Below are positions 46,560-55,612 of a stretch of 64,000 bases of DNA, one piece after another (the first letter of the stretch is position 1; each line of letters begins with the position of its first letter). A program made the translations under genes and the position numbers. This stretch comes from Aquamicrobium sp. (lineage in GTDB: Bacteria > Pseudomonadota > Alphaproteobacteria > Rhizobiales > Rhizobiaceae): assembly GCF_023954335.1 (NCBI RefSeq), contig NZ_JAMLIE010000004.1, forward strand, positions 1-64,000, in the 5' to 3' direction. The notes beneath the pieces are model-generated. The model was not told the origin of the DNA and made no database searches. It was given only the letters and a program-made list of their open reading frames with translations.

Positions 46560-46853
46560 GCTCTTCCAACCCTTCCGGCCCAGTCCGCGGCGGCGCGGCG
46601 CGCGCGCCCCACGGGCATGAAATCATGGTGGGAACGCGCCCCTGCCAATGCCAACGGTTTCATGGAACCACCCCGTACCCGAGACACAAGCGAGGCGGCG
46701 CGACGGCACTGCGAATCCCCGGTCAAAGCTAAGCCGCCGAAACTCAACATAGGCTTAACGTAGGCGTTCGCTCCGACCGAGGAAACACCAAACTGTGACC
46801 GAAATGGCGCAGTTGCCTTCAAAATGTCGTCAGCCTCCATTCCGGAAGCGGAT
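46560..46853 (-). other. Region between clpP and clpX
   Basis: 294 bases with no supported gene. clpX probably has its own promoter here, but I could not fix one with confidence. Confidence 0.4.
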
Positions 46854-47480
46854 TCAAGCCTTCGCCTCGACCGAATCGCGGCTCTCGATGACCTTGTCGA
46901 TCAGGCCGAATTCCAGCGCCTGCTCGGTGGTCATGAAGCGGTCGCGCTCGAGCGCGTTGACCACCGTCTCGTAATCCTGTCCCGTGTGCTTGACGTAGAT
47001 CTCGTTCAGCCGGCGCTTCAGCGCCTCGGTCCACTGGGCATGGATCATGATGTCGGTCGCCTGCCCCTGGTAGCCGCCCGAGGGCTGGTGGACCATGATC
47101 GAGGCGTTGGGCGTGGCGAAGCGCATGCCCTTCTCGCCGGCGCAGAGCAGCAGCGAGCCGGCCGACATGGCCTGGCCGACGCACAGCGTCGACACCGGCG
47201 GCTTGATGAACTGCATCGTGTCGTACATCGCCAGGCCCGACGTCACCACGCCGCCCGGCGAGTTGATGTAAAGGTTGATCTCCTTCTTCGGGTTTTCCGC
47301 CTCGAGGAAGAGAAGCTGGGCGCAGACCAGCGAGGCCATGGTATCCTCGATCGGCCCGGTGATGAAGATGATCCGCTCCTTGAGCAGGCGCGAGAAGATA
47401 TCGTAGGCGCGCTCGCCGCGATTGGTCTGCTCGACCACCATCGGCACGAGGTTCATGTAGGTTTCGATGGGGTCTCTCAT
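46854..47480 (-). CDS. clpP: ATP-dependent Clp protease proteolytic subunit ClpP
   Basis: 208-aa serine protease. Catalytic Ser in GQAMSAGSLLL (about residue 107) and His in ASIMVHQPSGG (about 132) are intact, with Asp further on. It starts MRDPIETYMNLVPMVVEQT, the usual alphaproteobacterial N-terminus with a short propeptide. Partner of ClpX. Confidence 0.98.
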   Translation of the reverse strand: MRDPIETYMNLVPMVVEQTNRGERAYDIFSRLLKERIIFITGPIEDTMASLVCAQLLFLEAENPKKEINLYINSPGGVVTSGLAMYDTMQFIKPPVSTLCVGQAMSAGSLLLCAGEKGMRFATPNASIMVHQPSGGYQGQATDIMIHAQWTEALKRRLNEIYVKHTGQDYETVVNALERDRFMTTEQALEFGLIDKVIESRDSVEAKA

Positions 47481-47617
47481 CAGATGTCCTCATTCGGAAT
47501 CGGGACGGCGCGGCGCGCCGGAGAATCGCGTAAGTTCGTCCAGCGTTAGATAGGATGCCGGCTTCGCCTTGCGCAAGTCTGGCGCGCCGGCACGGTAAAT
47601 GCCCTAAGGTCGCCCCT

Positions 47618-48721
47618 TCAGGCAGCCTCCGCGCGCAGCCAGCGCTGGAGGGCGTCGACATCGCCGCTCTCCACCGCGTCGGCCGTGCGCAGACCCACCG
47701 CCGCGCCGAACTTGTAGCCGTGCCCGGAGCAGGCCGAGACGACGATGCAGCGCCCCTCTCCGGCGGCGAAGAACCGCTCGTCGGCGGTGAAGGTGTAGGC
47801 GCAGGTGACGACGTCCTTCACCGCATAGTCGCCGACCCGCAGGATGGGCGGGCAGAACAGGTCGCGGATCGCCTCGCCCTCGCCGGGTTGCGGCAGGCGG
47901 TCCGCATCGGCGTCGTCGGCCGGGCGGCGATGCAGCCCGGCGCCGAACTTCAGGCCGCCGTCGCCGGAGCGCGGGACGATGTAGCCGTCCGTCTCGCCGC
48001 CGACGTCGAGGATGACCGGCGCGCTTTCCCACGCCTGCCTCAAGTCGGCCGGCGGCTCGAGATAGACGACGGCGGTGCGCCAGGTCGAAAGCGCGCCCGT
48101 CAGGGCGGGAAGCAACTTCTTCACCCACGCCCCGGCGGCGACGACGACGCGCTCGCCCGCGAGCCGCTCGCCATCTGCGAGCACCACGGCGCCGGCGGCG
48201 CAGTCCACCGATTCGACCCGGGCGCGCTCGCGCACGTCCGCGCCGTTGGCGCGCAGCCATTCGGCCAGCCCCGCGGCGATGCGCCGGCAGTGCAGCGCCC
48301 CGCCCTCGGGCGACAGGAACGCGTAGCGCAGGCTCGCCCCGTCGAGGAACGGCCAGCGGGCCGCCGCCTCGTTGGGCGCCAGCAGCTCGAACGGCCAGCC
48401 GCCTGCCTTCATGCCCTCGAGATAGCGCTCGCCCTCGTCGCCCGGCACGCGCGACAGGCACAGGAAGCCGCGCTCGTCATAATGGCTCTGGCCGAGATCG
48501 GCCCACATCTCGTCCCACGCCCGGTAGGCTTCGCTTATGAGGGCGCCGTAGCCGCTGCCCGCCGCGTAGGCACGGCGGATGATGCGGTGATGATCGCCCG
48601 AGGCGGAGAGCAGGTTGGGGACCGGCCCCTGCTCCAGCAGCGTGACCGCGTGGCCGCGCCGCGTCAGCGCCCAGGCGGTGGCAAGGCCCGCAATGCCCGC
48701 GCCGATGACGATGACCTTCAT
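47618..48721 (-). CDS. FAD-dependent amine/amino acid oxidoreductase (DAO family)
   Basis: 367-aa flavoenzyme. FAD-binding motif MKVIVIGAGIAGLATAWALTR is at the very N-terminus; the C-terminal RCIVVSACSGHGYKFGAAVG matches the sarcosine/N-methyltryptophan oxidase group, where a Cys near here (SACSGHGYK) covalently holds FAD in monomeric sarcosine oxidase. Oxidation of a secondary or N-methyl amino acid is plausible; the substrate is not known. A 20-base palindrome lies upstream. Confidence 0.85.
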   Translation of the reverse strand: MKVIVIGAGIAGLATAWALTRRGHAVTLLEQGPVPNLLSASGDHHRIIRRAYAAGSGYGALISEAYRAWDEMWADLGQSHYDERGFLCLSRVPGDEGERYLEGMKAGGWPFELLAPNEAAARWPFLDGASLRYAFLSPEGGALHCRRIAAGLAEWLRANGADVRERARVESVDCAAGAVVLADGERLAGERVVVAAGAWVKKLLPALTGALSTWRTAVVYLEPPADLRQAWESAPVILDVGGETDGYIVPRSGDGGLKFGAGLHRRPADDADADRLPQPGEGEAIRDLFCPPILRVGDYAVKDVVTCAYTFTADERFFAAGEGRCIVVSACSGHGYKFGAAVGLRTADAVESGDVDALQRWLRAEAA

Positions 48722-48843
48722 GCCCTCCGCTCCGGATTCCAGCCGCCGGACGCCGCCGGCGGGCAGACCATACGCGCTGGGGTGCCCGGCGCAAGCGGCC
48801 GGGGTGCCGCAGGCCGGGAGGCAGGCGTCTGGAGCATTTTGCA

Positions 48844-48863
48844 GTCAAGTGCAATCACTTGAC
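48844..48863. promoter_or_regulatory. Palindromic operator-like site upstream of FAD oxidoreductase gene
   Basis: GTCAAGTG-CAAT-CACTTGAC: perfect 8-bp arms around 4 bases, 123 bases before the oxidoreductase start. The gene upstream (cupin) ends at 48930, so the site should serve the oxidoreductase. The binding regulator is unknown. Confidence 0.6.
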
Positions 48864-48901
48864 GTCGCATAAATGCGGCGAAACAAACAGGTAGAACGGC
48901 A

Positions 48902-48919
48902 GCCCGGATTTATCCGGGC
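48902..48919 (-). terminator. Hairpin after the cupin gene
   Basis: GCCCGGAT/ATCCGGGC separated by two bases, 11 bases after the cupin stop. It lacks a U-run, so termination efficiency is uncertain. Confidence 0.5.
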
Positions 48920-48929
48920 GTCCGCCGCT

Positions 48930-49286
48930 CTAGGCCGGCACGCGGATCACATATTCCTTGCGCGTCGTCTCGACGACTTCCCACGTTCCCTTGAAGCCGG
49001 GCCGGATGACGAAGCTGTCGCCGGCCTTGAGCGTGCGCGCCTCGCCGCCGTCCTCGGTCAGGATCGAGACGCCGGCGAGGATGTGGCAGAATTCCCACTC
49101 GTCATATTCGACGCGCCATTTGCCGGGCGTCGCTTCCCAGATGCCGGCGTAGAGGCCGCCTTCGGCCTCGTCGGCGTTCCAGGTCCTGAAGGCGGGCCGG
49201 CCGGCGATCAGCCTGTCGGGGGCGGGCCTGCCCTCTTCCGGCTCGATGCCGGCGATGGAAAGGTGAAGAAAGCGCGTCACATACAT
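48930..49286 (-). CDS. Cupin-domain protein
   Basis: 118-aa single-domain cupin of the ureidoglycine-aminohydrolase-like cupin_3 type. The beta-barrel shows WRVEYDEWEFCHILAG (motif 1, with Glu and His ligands) and LKAGDSFVIRPGFKGTWEV (motif 2). No substrate can be assigned. It lies 36 bases after metY on the same strand. Confidence 0.82.
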   Translation of the reverse strand: MYVTRFLHLSIAGIEPEEGRPAPDRLIAGRPAFRTWNADEAEGGLYAGIWEATPGKWRVEYDEWEFCHILAGVSILTEDGGEARTLKAGDSFVIRPGFKGTWEVVETTRKEYVIRVPA

Positions 49287-49322
49287 CGTCTCTCTCCTCG
49301 GGTCTCTCCCCCTGATCAGTCC

Positions 49323-50606
49323 TCACGCCTTGGCCAGCGCCTGCTCCAGATCGGCGATGATGTCGGCGACGTCCTCGATGCCGATGGAAAGACGCACCAC
49401 GTCAGGCCCGGCTCCAGCCGCGACCTTCTGCTCGTCCGACAATTGCCGGTGCGTGGTCGAGGCCGGATGGATGATGAGCGACTTGGTGTCGCCGATATTG
49501 GCCACGTGCGAGAAGATCTCGACGCCGTCCACCACCCTGACGCCCGCCTCGAACCCGCCCTTCAACCCGAAGGTGAACACCGCGCCCGCGCCCTTCGGCG
49601 AATATTTCTGCTGGAGCGCGTGGTTGGGATCGTCGGCCAGGCCCGGATAGGAAACCCACGCCACCTTGGGATGGTTCCGCAGCCATTCGGCCACTTTCAG
49701 CGCGTTGTCGCAATGGCGTTGCATCCTGAGCGGCAGCGTTTCCAGCCCGGTCGCGATCAGGAAGGCGTTGAAGGGCGAGAGCGACGGACCGAAATCGCGC
49801 AGACCCAGCACCCGGCAGGCGATGGCGAAGGCGAAATTGCCGAAGGTCTCGTGCAGCACCATGCCGCCATATTCGGGCCGCGGCTCGGACAGCATCGGGT
49901 ACTTGCCGGATTTCGACCAGTCGAAGGTGCCGCCGTCGACGATGACGCCGCCCATCGAATTGCCGTGGCCGGCGACGAACTTGGTCAGCGAATGGACGAC
50001 GATGTCGGCACCGTGCTCGAACGGCCGCATCAGATAGGGGCTGGCCATGGTGTTGTCGACGATCAGCGGCAGGCCGTGACGCCGCGCAACCTGCGCGATC
50101 GCCTCGATGTCGACGAAGGTGCCGCCGGGATTGGCGAGACTCTCGACGAAGATCGCCCGCGTCCGGCCGTCGATGGCCGTCTCGAAATCGGCGATGTTGG
50201 CGGGGTCCGCCCAGCGCACCTCCCAGCCGAAATTCTTGAACGCATGGCCGAACTGGTTGATCGAGCCGCCATAGAGCCTGCGCGCCGCGACGAAATTGTC
50301 GCCGGAGGTCATCAGCGTGTGGAAGACGAGAAGCTGCGCCGCGTGGCCGGACGCCGCCGCCACCGCCGCCGTGCCGCCTTCGAGCGCGGCCATCCGCTCC
50401 TCCAGCACCGCCGTCGTCGGGTTCATGATCCGGGTGTAGATGTTGCCGAACGCCTTCAGCCCGAACAGCGAGGCGGCGTGGTCGGCATCGTCGAACACAT
50501 AGGCCGTGGTCTGGTAGATCGGCGTCGCCCGCGCGCCGGTGGCGGGGTCCGGCTGGGCGCCGGCGTGGATGGCAAGCGTGTCGAAACCGGGCGCGCGCTG
50601 TGACAT
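49323..50606 (-). CDS. metY: O-acetylhomoserine aminocarboxypropyltransferase/sulfhydrylase
   Basis: 427-aa Cys/Met-metabolism PLP enzyme. It starts FDTLAIHAGAQPDPATGAR, has the cofactor region YTRIMNPTTAVLEERMAALE, and the PLP lysine is in VVHSLTKFVAGHGNSMGG (about residue 206). The length and the insertion with ANPGGTFVDIEA fit MetY-type O-acetylhomoserine sulfhydrylases rather than shorter cystathionine synthases. Makes homocysteine or methionine precursors in the cytoplasm. Confidence 0.93.
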   Translation of the reverse strand: MSQRAPGFDTLAIHAGAQPDPATGARATPIYQTTAYVFDDADHAASLFGLKAFGNIYTRIMNPTTAVLEERMAALEGGTAAVAAASGHAAQLLVFHTLMTSGDNFVAARRLYGGSINQFGHAFKNFGWEVRWADPANIADFETAIDGRTRAIFVESLANPGGTFVDIEAIAQVARRHGLPLIVDNTMASPYLMRPFEHGADIVVHSLTKFVAGHGNSMGGVIVDGGTFDWSKSGKYPMLSEPRPEYGGMVLHETFGNFAFAIACRVLGLRDFGPSLSPFNAFLIATGLETLPLRMQRHCDNALKVAEWLRNHPKVAWVSYPGLADDPNHALQQKYSPKGAGAVFTFGLKGGFEAGVRVVDGVEIFSHVANIGDTKSLIIHPASTTHRQLSDEQKVAAGAGPDVVRLSIGIEDVADIIADLEQALAKA

Positions 50607-50648
50607 GTCATTCCTCCTGATTGCCTGCCCCGCCTTTGCGCGGAGCGC

Positions 50649-51170
50649 CTATTTCCGCCGGATGCCGAAGCTCTGGAAGCCGGCCTGCATGAGCGGCTTG
50701 CGCGACGAGATCACCCGGCTGTTGACGCCGTTCCAGCCGATCTCGCGCGCCAGCCGCGCATATTCGATCTTCGGGCAGCGGTTCATGACGACCTTGATCC
50801 CAGCCGCTTCCGCCCTTGCCGCCGCCGCGTCGTGGCGCACGGTCAGCTGCATCCAGATGACCTTCGGCCGCGGGTCGAGCGCCAGCGCCTCGTCGACGAT
50901 GGCCGGCGCGGCATCGGAGGCGCGGAACACGTCGACCATGTCGATCGGCTCCGGCACGTCGGCGAGCCGCGCATAGGCCGGGCGGCCGAGGATTTCCCTG
51001 CCCGCATGGCCCGGATTGATCGGGAAGACCGTATAGCCCTTGTCGATCAGGTACTTGGTCACGAAAAAGGAGGGCCGCACCTCGTTTGCCGAGGCGCCGA
51101 CGATGGCGACCGTGCGCACCTCCTGGAGGATGCCGGCGATATAGGCGTCGTCATACGTGTCGTGGTTCAT
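50649..51170 (-). CDS. CoA-binding (YccU-like) domain protein
   Basis: 173-aa Rossmann-fold CoA-binding protein. TVAIVGASANEVRPSFFVTKYL is the nucleotide-binding loop and FPINPGHAGREILGRPAY follows, as in the family; the C-terminal Cys-containing VMNRCPKIEY is conserved. The role is unknown. Its start overlaps the VOC gene stop by 4 bases, and metY follows 42 bases away. Confidence 0.88.
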   Translation of the reverse strand: MNHDTYDDAYIAGILQEVRTVAIVGASANEVRPSFFVTKYLIDKGYTVFPINPGHAGREILGRPAYARLADVPEPIDMVDVFRASDAAPAIVDEALALDPRPKVIWMQLTVRHDAAAARAEAAGIKVVMNRCPKIEYARLAREIGWNGVNSRVISSRKPLMQAGFQSFGIRRK

Positions 51171-51655
51171 TCAGGCAGCGAGATACGCCCTTCCTCGTCG
51201 ATGGGAAAGCCCGGATTGTGCGCGACCTCCCAAAGATTGCCTTCGCTATCCTCGAAATAGCCCTGCATGCCGCCCCAGACGGCGCGGGCGGCCGGCTTCA
51301 GCACGCGTCCGCCGGCCGCCTTAACCATGGCCAGCACCTCGGCGACCTCTTCCTCGGAGCGTGTGTTGTAGGCGAGCGCGACGCCGGAGAAGCCCGGCAA
51401 GACGCGCTCGACGAACCCGCGCTCGCCCCTCCGCTCGACGGCGACAGCCCGGACCGGCCGCGGCGAGTACGCCTTGCCCGCGTCGCGCGCCATCTCCTCG
51501 CGCGGCCACAGCGCCAGGATCAGCCCGCCCATCTGGAAGAAGGCGACGCCGTCGGTGAACCGCTCGTGCCGCTCCAGCCCCATCGCCTCGTAGAAGGCGA
51601 CGGCGCGGTCGAGATCGTCGACCCCGAGCGTGACGAGCGAGATGCGCGGTTCCAC
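51167..51655 (-). CDS. VOC-superfamily (glyoxalase-like) protein
   Basis: 162-aa protein with two beta-alpha-beta-beta-beta modules: ISLVTLGVDDLDRAVAFYEA at the N-terminus and GYFEDSEGNLWEVAHNPGF near the C-terminus, with metal-ligand candidates Glu and His. Possible lyase, dioxygenase or resistance roles cannot be separated. Sits 10 bases after the enoyl-CoA hydratase gene. Confidence 0.85.
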   Translation of the reverse strand: MEPRISLVTLGVDDLDRAVAFYEAMGLERHERFTDGVAFFQMGGLILALWPREEMARDAGKAYSPRPVRAVAVERRGERGFVERVLPGFSGVALAYNTRSEEEVAEVLAMVKAAGGRVLKPAARAVWGGMQGYFEDSEGNLWEVAHNPGFPIDEEGRISLPE

Positions 51656-51665
51656 GGTTTTTCGC

Positions 51666-52490
<825 letters not shown>

Positions 52491-52740
52491 GTCTTCCTCC
52501 TCATATCCCGCCCAGCGGCAAGGCGCCGGAACCGCCCCGGCCTTTCCCTGAAAGCCGCGAGGCAATCCTCGTCCTTGCCTCGCGCAGCCCGGCATGGAAA
52601 CGCCGCCGGAGCGGCCGTTTCGCATCGCTCGCGGGCTGCACCAGCGAAAACTACCACTTGCCGGGTTGAAGGAAAGCCCGGAAATGGCCAAACTTGATTT
52701 GACGTTTACGGAAACGGAAGCTTGGGAGGCCGGACAGGCA

Positions 52741-53199
52741 ATGACGACGCTTACCCCGAAGAAGACGGCCCCGCAGATGACGGCCGAAGAGATCAACGCC
52801 TTCCTGAAGCAGGTCTATCCGCAGCTCAACGACGATTTCTCCGACTATCTCACCACGGACGTCTTCCCCGGCGGCTGCACGGTCCGCCTCAACGCCGGCG
52901 AGCGACATCTGCGGCCGGGCAACACCGTCTCCGGCCCGTCGCTGTTCACGCTGGCCGACATCGGCGGCTATGTCTGCGTGCTCTCCCATGCCGGGCCGGA
53001 CGCGCTGTCGGTGACCACCAACCTCAACATCAACTTCATGCGCAAGGCCGAGGCCGGCCCGATCGACGGCCATTGCCGCATCCTGAAGCTCGGCAAGAGC
53101 CTGATGGTCTACGACGTGACCATGACCGCCGGTCCCGACAACCATGTCGTGGCGCACGCAACCGGCACCTACTCGATCCCGCCGAGGCGGAACGGATGA
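52741..53199 (+). CDS. PaaI-type thioesterase (hotdog fold)
   Basis: 152-aa hotdog protein. The active-site helix is GNTVSGPSLFTLADIGGYVCVL with a catalytic Asp/Ser-type position, and the strands VTTNLNINFMRKAE and KLGKSLMVYDVTMTA follow. Hydrolyses acyl-CoA thioesters. An ATG at 52684 would add 19 residues and is also preceded by purines, so the start is uncertain. Ends in a terminator that overlaps its stop. Confidence 0.83.
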   Translation: MTTLTPKKTAPQMTAEEINAFLKQVYPQLNDDFSDYLTTDVFPGGCTVRLNAGERHLRPGNTVSGPSLFTLADIGGYVCVLSHAGPDALSVTTNLNINFMRKAEAGPIDGHCRILKLGKSLMVYDVTMTAGPDNHVVAHATGTYSIPPRRNG

Positions 53200-53221
53200 G
53201 GTATTTAAATACCTCTTTTTT
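53198..53221 (+). terminator. Terminator of the thioesterase gene
   Basis: GAGGTATTT/AAATACCTC is a perfect 18-base palindrome followed by TTTTTT, starting inside the stop codon. The sequence to 53255 is strikingly AT-rich for this genome. Confidence 0.88.
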
Positions 53222-53271
53222 AAGTTATTGATTTTGCTTTATTATTAATCGTAGGTTGCGCGATGCGCCGA

Positions 53272-53300
53272 TTGACGCGGCACGGGATGCGCTTTATAAG
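53272..53300 (+). promoter_or_regulatory. Strong promoter of rplM-rpsI
   Basis: TTGACG (53272-53277) and TATAAG (53295-53300) separated by exactly 17 bases, near consensus. Transcription should start near 53307, giving a leader of about 145 bases. Confidence 0.85.
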
Positions 53301-53314
53301 CCGCCCTGAACGCA

Positions 53315-53372
53315 GCGGTCCTCTCCGGGGCCGCCGTTTTCATGTTGGCGCGAGGCTCTGGCGAGCGCCAAC
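53315..53372 (+). promoter_or_regulatory. Structured 5' leader of rplM
   Basis: Two hairpins follow the start site: GCGGTCC/GGGCCGC-type at 53315-53334, followed by CGTTTTC, and GTTGGCGC/GCGCCAAC at 53344-53351 and 53365-53372. Such a leader could bind a ribosomal protein or act as an attenuator; no known alphaproteobacterial L13/S9 leader is recognised. Confidence 0.5.
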
Positions 53373-53450
53373 GCAAGCAACAAGAAACGCCCTTTTCGCC
53401 TTCCCCTTTCCCGGGGCACGCGCAAGGGTCATGACAAGAAAGCAACGACC

Positions 53451-53915
53451 ATGACAACCTTTTCGCAGAAGCCTGCGGATGTGGTGAAGAAGTGGGTGCT
53501 GATCGACGCCGAGGGTCTCGTCGTCGGCCGTCTCGCCTCCCTCGTCGCCAACCGTCTGCGCGGCAAGCACAAGCCCACCTTCACCCCCCATGTCGACGAT
53601 GGCGACAACGTCATCATCATCAACGCCGACAAGGTGGCGCTGACGGGCCGCAAGTACACCGACAAGAAGTACTACTGGCACACCGGCCATCCCGGCGGCA
53701 TCAAGGAGCGCACCGCGCGCCAGCTTCTCGAGGGGCGCTTCCCGGAGCGCGTGATCGAGAAGGCCGTCGAGCGCATGATCCCGCGCGGCCCCCTCGGCCG
53801 CCGGCAGATGAAGAACCTGCGCGTCTATGCCGGGCCGAACCACCCGCATGAAGCCCAGCAGCCGGAGACGCTCGACGTCGGCTCGCTCAACGTCAAGAAC
53901 AAGAGGGCCGCATAA
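53451..53915 (+). CDS. rplM: 50S ribosomal protein L13
   Basis: 154-aa L13. Characteristic KWVLIDAEGLVVGRLASLVA near the start, TGRKYTDKKYYWHTGHPGG and the signature ERMIPRGPLGRRQMKNLRVY. Its TAA overlaps the rpsI ATG (TAATG), the standard L13-S9 pairing. Confidence 0.98.
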   Translation: MTTFSQKPADVVKKWVLIDAEGLVVGRLASLVANRLRGKHKPTFTPHVDDGDNVIIINADKVALTGRKYTDKKYYWHTGHPGGIKERTARQLLEGRFPERVIEKAVERMIPRGPLGRRQMKNLRVYAGPNHPHEAQQPETLDVGSLNVKNKRAA

Positions 53916-54391
53916 TGGCTGATCTCTCCTCCCTCGCCGAACTGGGCCAGGCGACCGCCGCCGAGCAGCCGGCCGCGCCCGTCCATGTCCAGAAGCTGGA
54001 CAAGCACGGCCGCGCCTATGCCACCGGCAAGCGCAAGGACGCCATCGCCCGCGTCTGGGTCAAGCCCGGCACCGGCAAGATCGTCGTCAACGACAAGGAG
54101 TACGACAAGTACTTCGCCCGTCCGGTGCTCCAGATGATCCTGCAGCAGCCGATCGTCGCCACCAACCGCAACGGCCAGTACGACGTCATCGCCACCGTCA
54201 CCGGCGGCGGCCTGTCCGGCCAGGCCGGCGCGGTGCGTCACGGCATCTCCAAGGCGCTGACCTATTATGAGCCGGGCCTGCGCGCCGTGCTCAAGAAGGG
54301 CGGCTTCCTGACGCGCGACAGCCGTACCGTCGAGCGCAAGAAGTACGGCAAGGCCAAGGCCCGCCGCTCGTTCCAGTTCTCCAAGCGCTGA
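53915..54391 (+). CDS. rpsI: 30S ribosomal protein S9
   Basis: 158-aa S9 with an alphaproteobacterial N-terminal extension of about 30 residues before GRAYATGKRKDAIARVWVKP; signature GGGLSGQAGAVRHGISKAL and the basic end RRSFQFSKR that contacts P-site tRNA. Followed by a strong terminator. Confidence 0.98.
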   Translation: MADLSSLAELGQATAAEQPAAPVHVQKLDKHGRAYATGKRKDAIARVWVKPGTGKIVVNDKEYDKYFARPVLQMILQQPIVATNRNGQYDVIATVTGGGLSGQAGAVRHGISKALTYYEPGLRAVLKKGGFLTRDSRTVERKKYGKAKARRSFQFSKR

Positions 54392-54418
54392 TCATTCCGC
54401 GCCACGGAACAGACAGGG

Positions 54419-54444
54419 AAGCGGGCCTCACGGCCCGCTTTTTT
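54419..54444 (+). terminator. Terminator of rplM-rpsI
   Basis: GCGGGCC/GGCCCGC stem flanked by AA...TT, then TTTTTT, 28 bases after rpsI. Confidence 0.93.
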
Positions 54445-54495
54445 GTTGCGCCCTTGCCATATCCGGCCGATAGGATGGCGCATGGCGGAACCACT

Positions 54496-54576
54496 CGAAC
54501 CCGTGAGGGTTCGCAAGCCCGACCGGGCGTCGCGCGGCCAACGCGCCCCCCGCGGAGGCGTTTCGCGAAGCGAAAC
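54496..54576. other. Hairpin-rich element upstream of agmatinase gene
   Basis: CGAACCC/GGGTTCG (54496-54513) and GTTTCGC/GCGAAAC (54560-54576) bracket a GC-rich stretch with further short inverted words. It could be a leader structure or a dispersed palindromic element. No gene is supported here. Confidence 0.45.
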
Positions 54577-54604
54577 TGCCGCGAGCGAAAAAGGAAACCC
54601 ACAC

Positions 54605-55555
54605 ATGCCATCCAACGCCATCGACCGCGCCTTCACCGCCCGCAAGACGACGGGCAGCGAGCCGGAGCCGACCTATGCCGGCGCGCTTTCCTTCATGCGC
54701 CGCAAGTTCTCCAAGGACGTGAAGGGCGCAGACGCGGTGGTCTGGGGCATTCCCTTCGACGCCGCCGTATCCAACCGGCCGGGCGCGCGCTTCGGCCCGC
54801 AGGCGATCCGCCGCGCCTCGGCGATCTTCGACGTCGACCCGCAATATCCGTTCGCGCTCGACCTGTTCGAGAATCTCGCGGTCGTTGACTATGGCGACTG
54901 CCTGCTCGACTACGGCAACCATTCGAAGACGCCGGCAGCGATCGAGAGAGAGGCGGCGAAGATACTGAAGGATGCCGGCTTCCTGCTGTCTCTCGGCGGC
55001 GACCATTTCGTCACCTGGCCGCTGCTCAAGGCCCATGCCGCGATCCACGGCCCGCTGGCGCTGGTGCAGTTCGACGCGCATCAGGACACCTGGTTCGACG
55101 ACGACAGGCGCATCGACCATGGCTCGTTCGTGGCCCGCGCCGTGCGCGCCGGCCTGATCGACCCCGGCCGCTCGATCCAGATCGGCATCCGCACCCACGC
55201 GCCCGAGGATTGCGGCATCAGGATCCTTTACGGCCACGAGATCGAGGAGATGCGCGCCGCCGACATCGCCTACGCGATCCACGAGCGCACCGGCGGGCGC
55301 AAGACCTATGTCACCTTCGACATCGACTGCCTCGACCCGGCCTTCGCGCCGGGAACGGGAACGCCGGTGGCCGGCGGCCCGTCCTCGGCGAAGATATTGT
55401 CGGTGCTGCGCCAGCTCGGCGGCCTCGACATCGTCGGCGCGGATGTCGTCGAGGTCGCCCCGGCCTACGACCACGCCGACATCACCGCCATTGCCGGCGC
55501 GAGCGTCGCGATGCACTATCTCGGCCTGTTGGCGGAAAAGCGCGCCCGAGGCTGA
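54605..55555 (+). CDS. speB: Agmatinase/ureohydrolase
   Basis: 316-aa arginase-superfamily enzyme. The binuclear manganese ligands are in SLGGDHF, FDAHQDTW and FDIDCLDPAFAPGTGTP. The N-terminal GIPFDAAVSNRPGARFGPQAIR matches agmatinase-type members. It would cleave agmatine or a guanidino compound to urea. AAGGAAA precedes the ATG. It sits between rpsI and argC, linking to arginine metabolism. Confidence 0.88.
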   Translation: MPSNAIDRAFTARKTTGSEPEPTYAGALSFMRRKFSKDVKGADAVVWGIPFDAAVSNRPGARFGPQAIRRASAIFDVDPQYPFALDLFENLAVVDYGDCLLDYGNHSKTPAAIEREAAKILKDAGFLLSLGGDHFVTWPLLKAHAAIHGPLALVQFDAHQDTWFDDDRRIDHGSFVARAVRAGLIDPGRSIQIGIRTHAPEDCGIRILYGHEIEEMRAADIAYAIHERTGGRKTYVTFDIDCLDPAFAPGTGTPVAGGPSSAKILSVLRQLGGLDIVGADVVEVAPAYDHADITAIAGASVAMHYLGLLAEKRARG

Positions 55556-55612
55556 AAGCGGGCTTTCGACGTCCCATATCGCCAGAACCTTCCAGCCATC
55601 CGGAACACGAGC

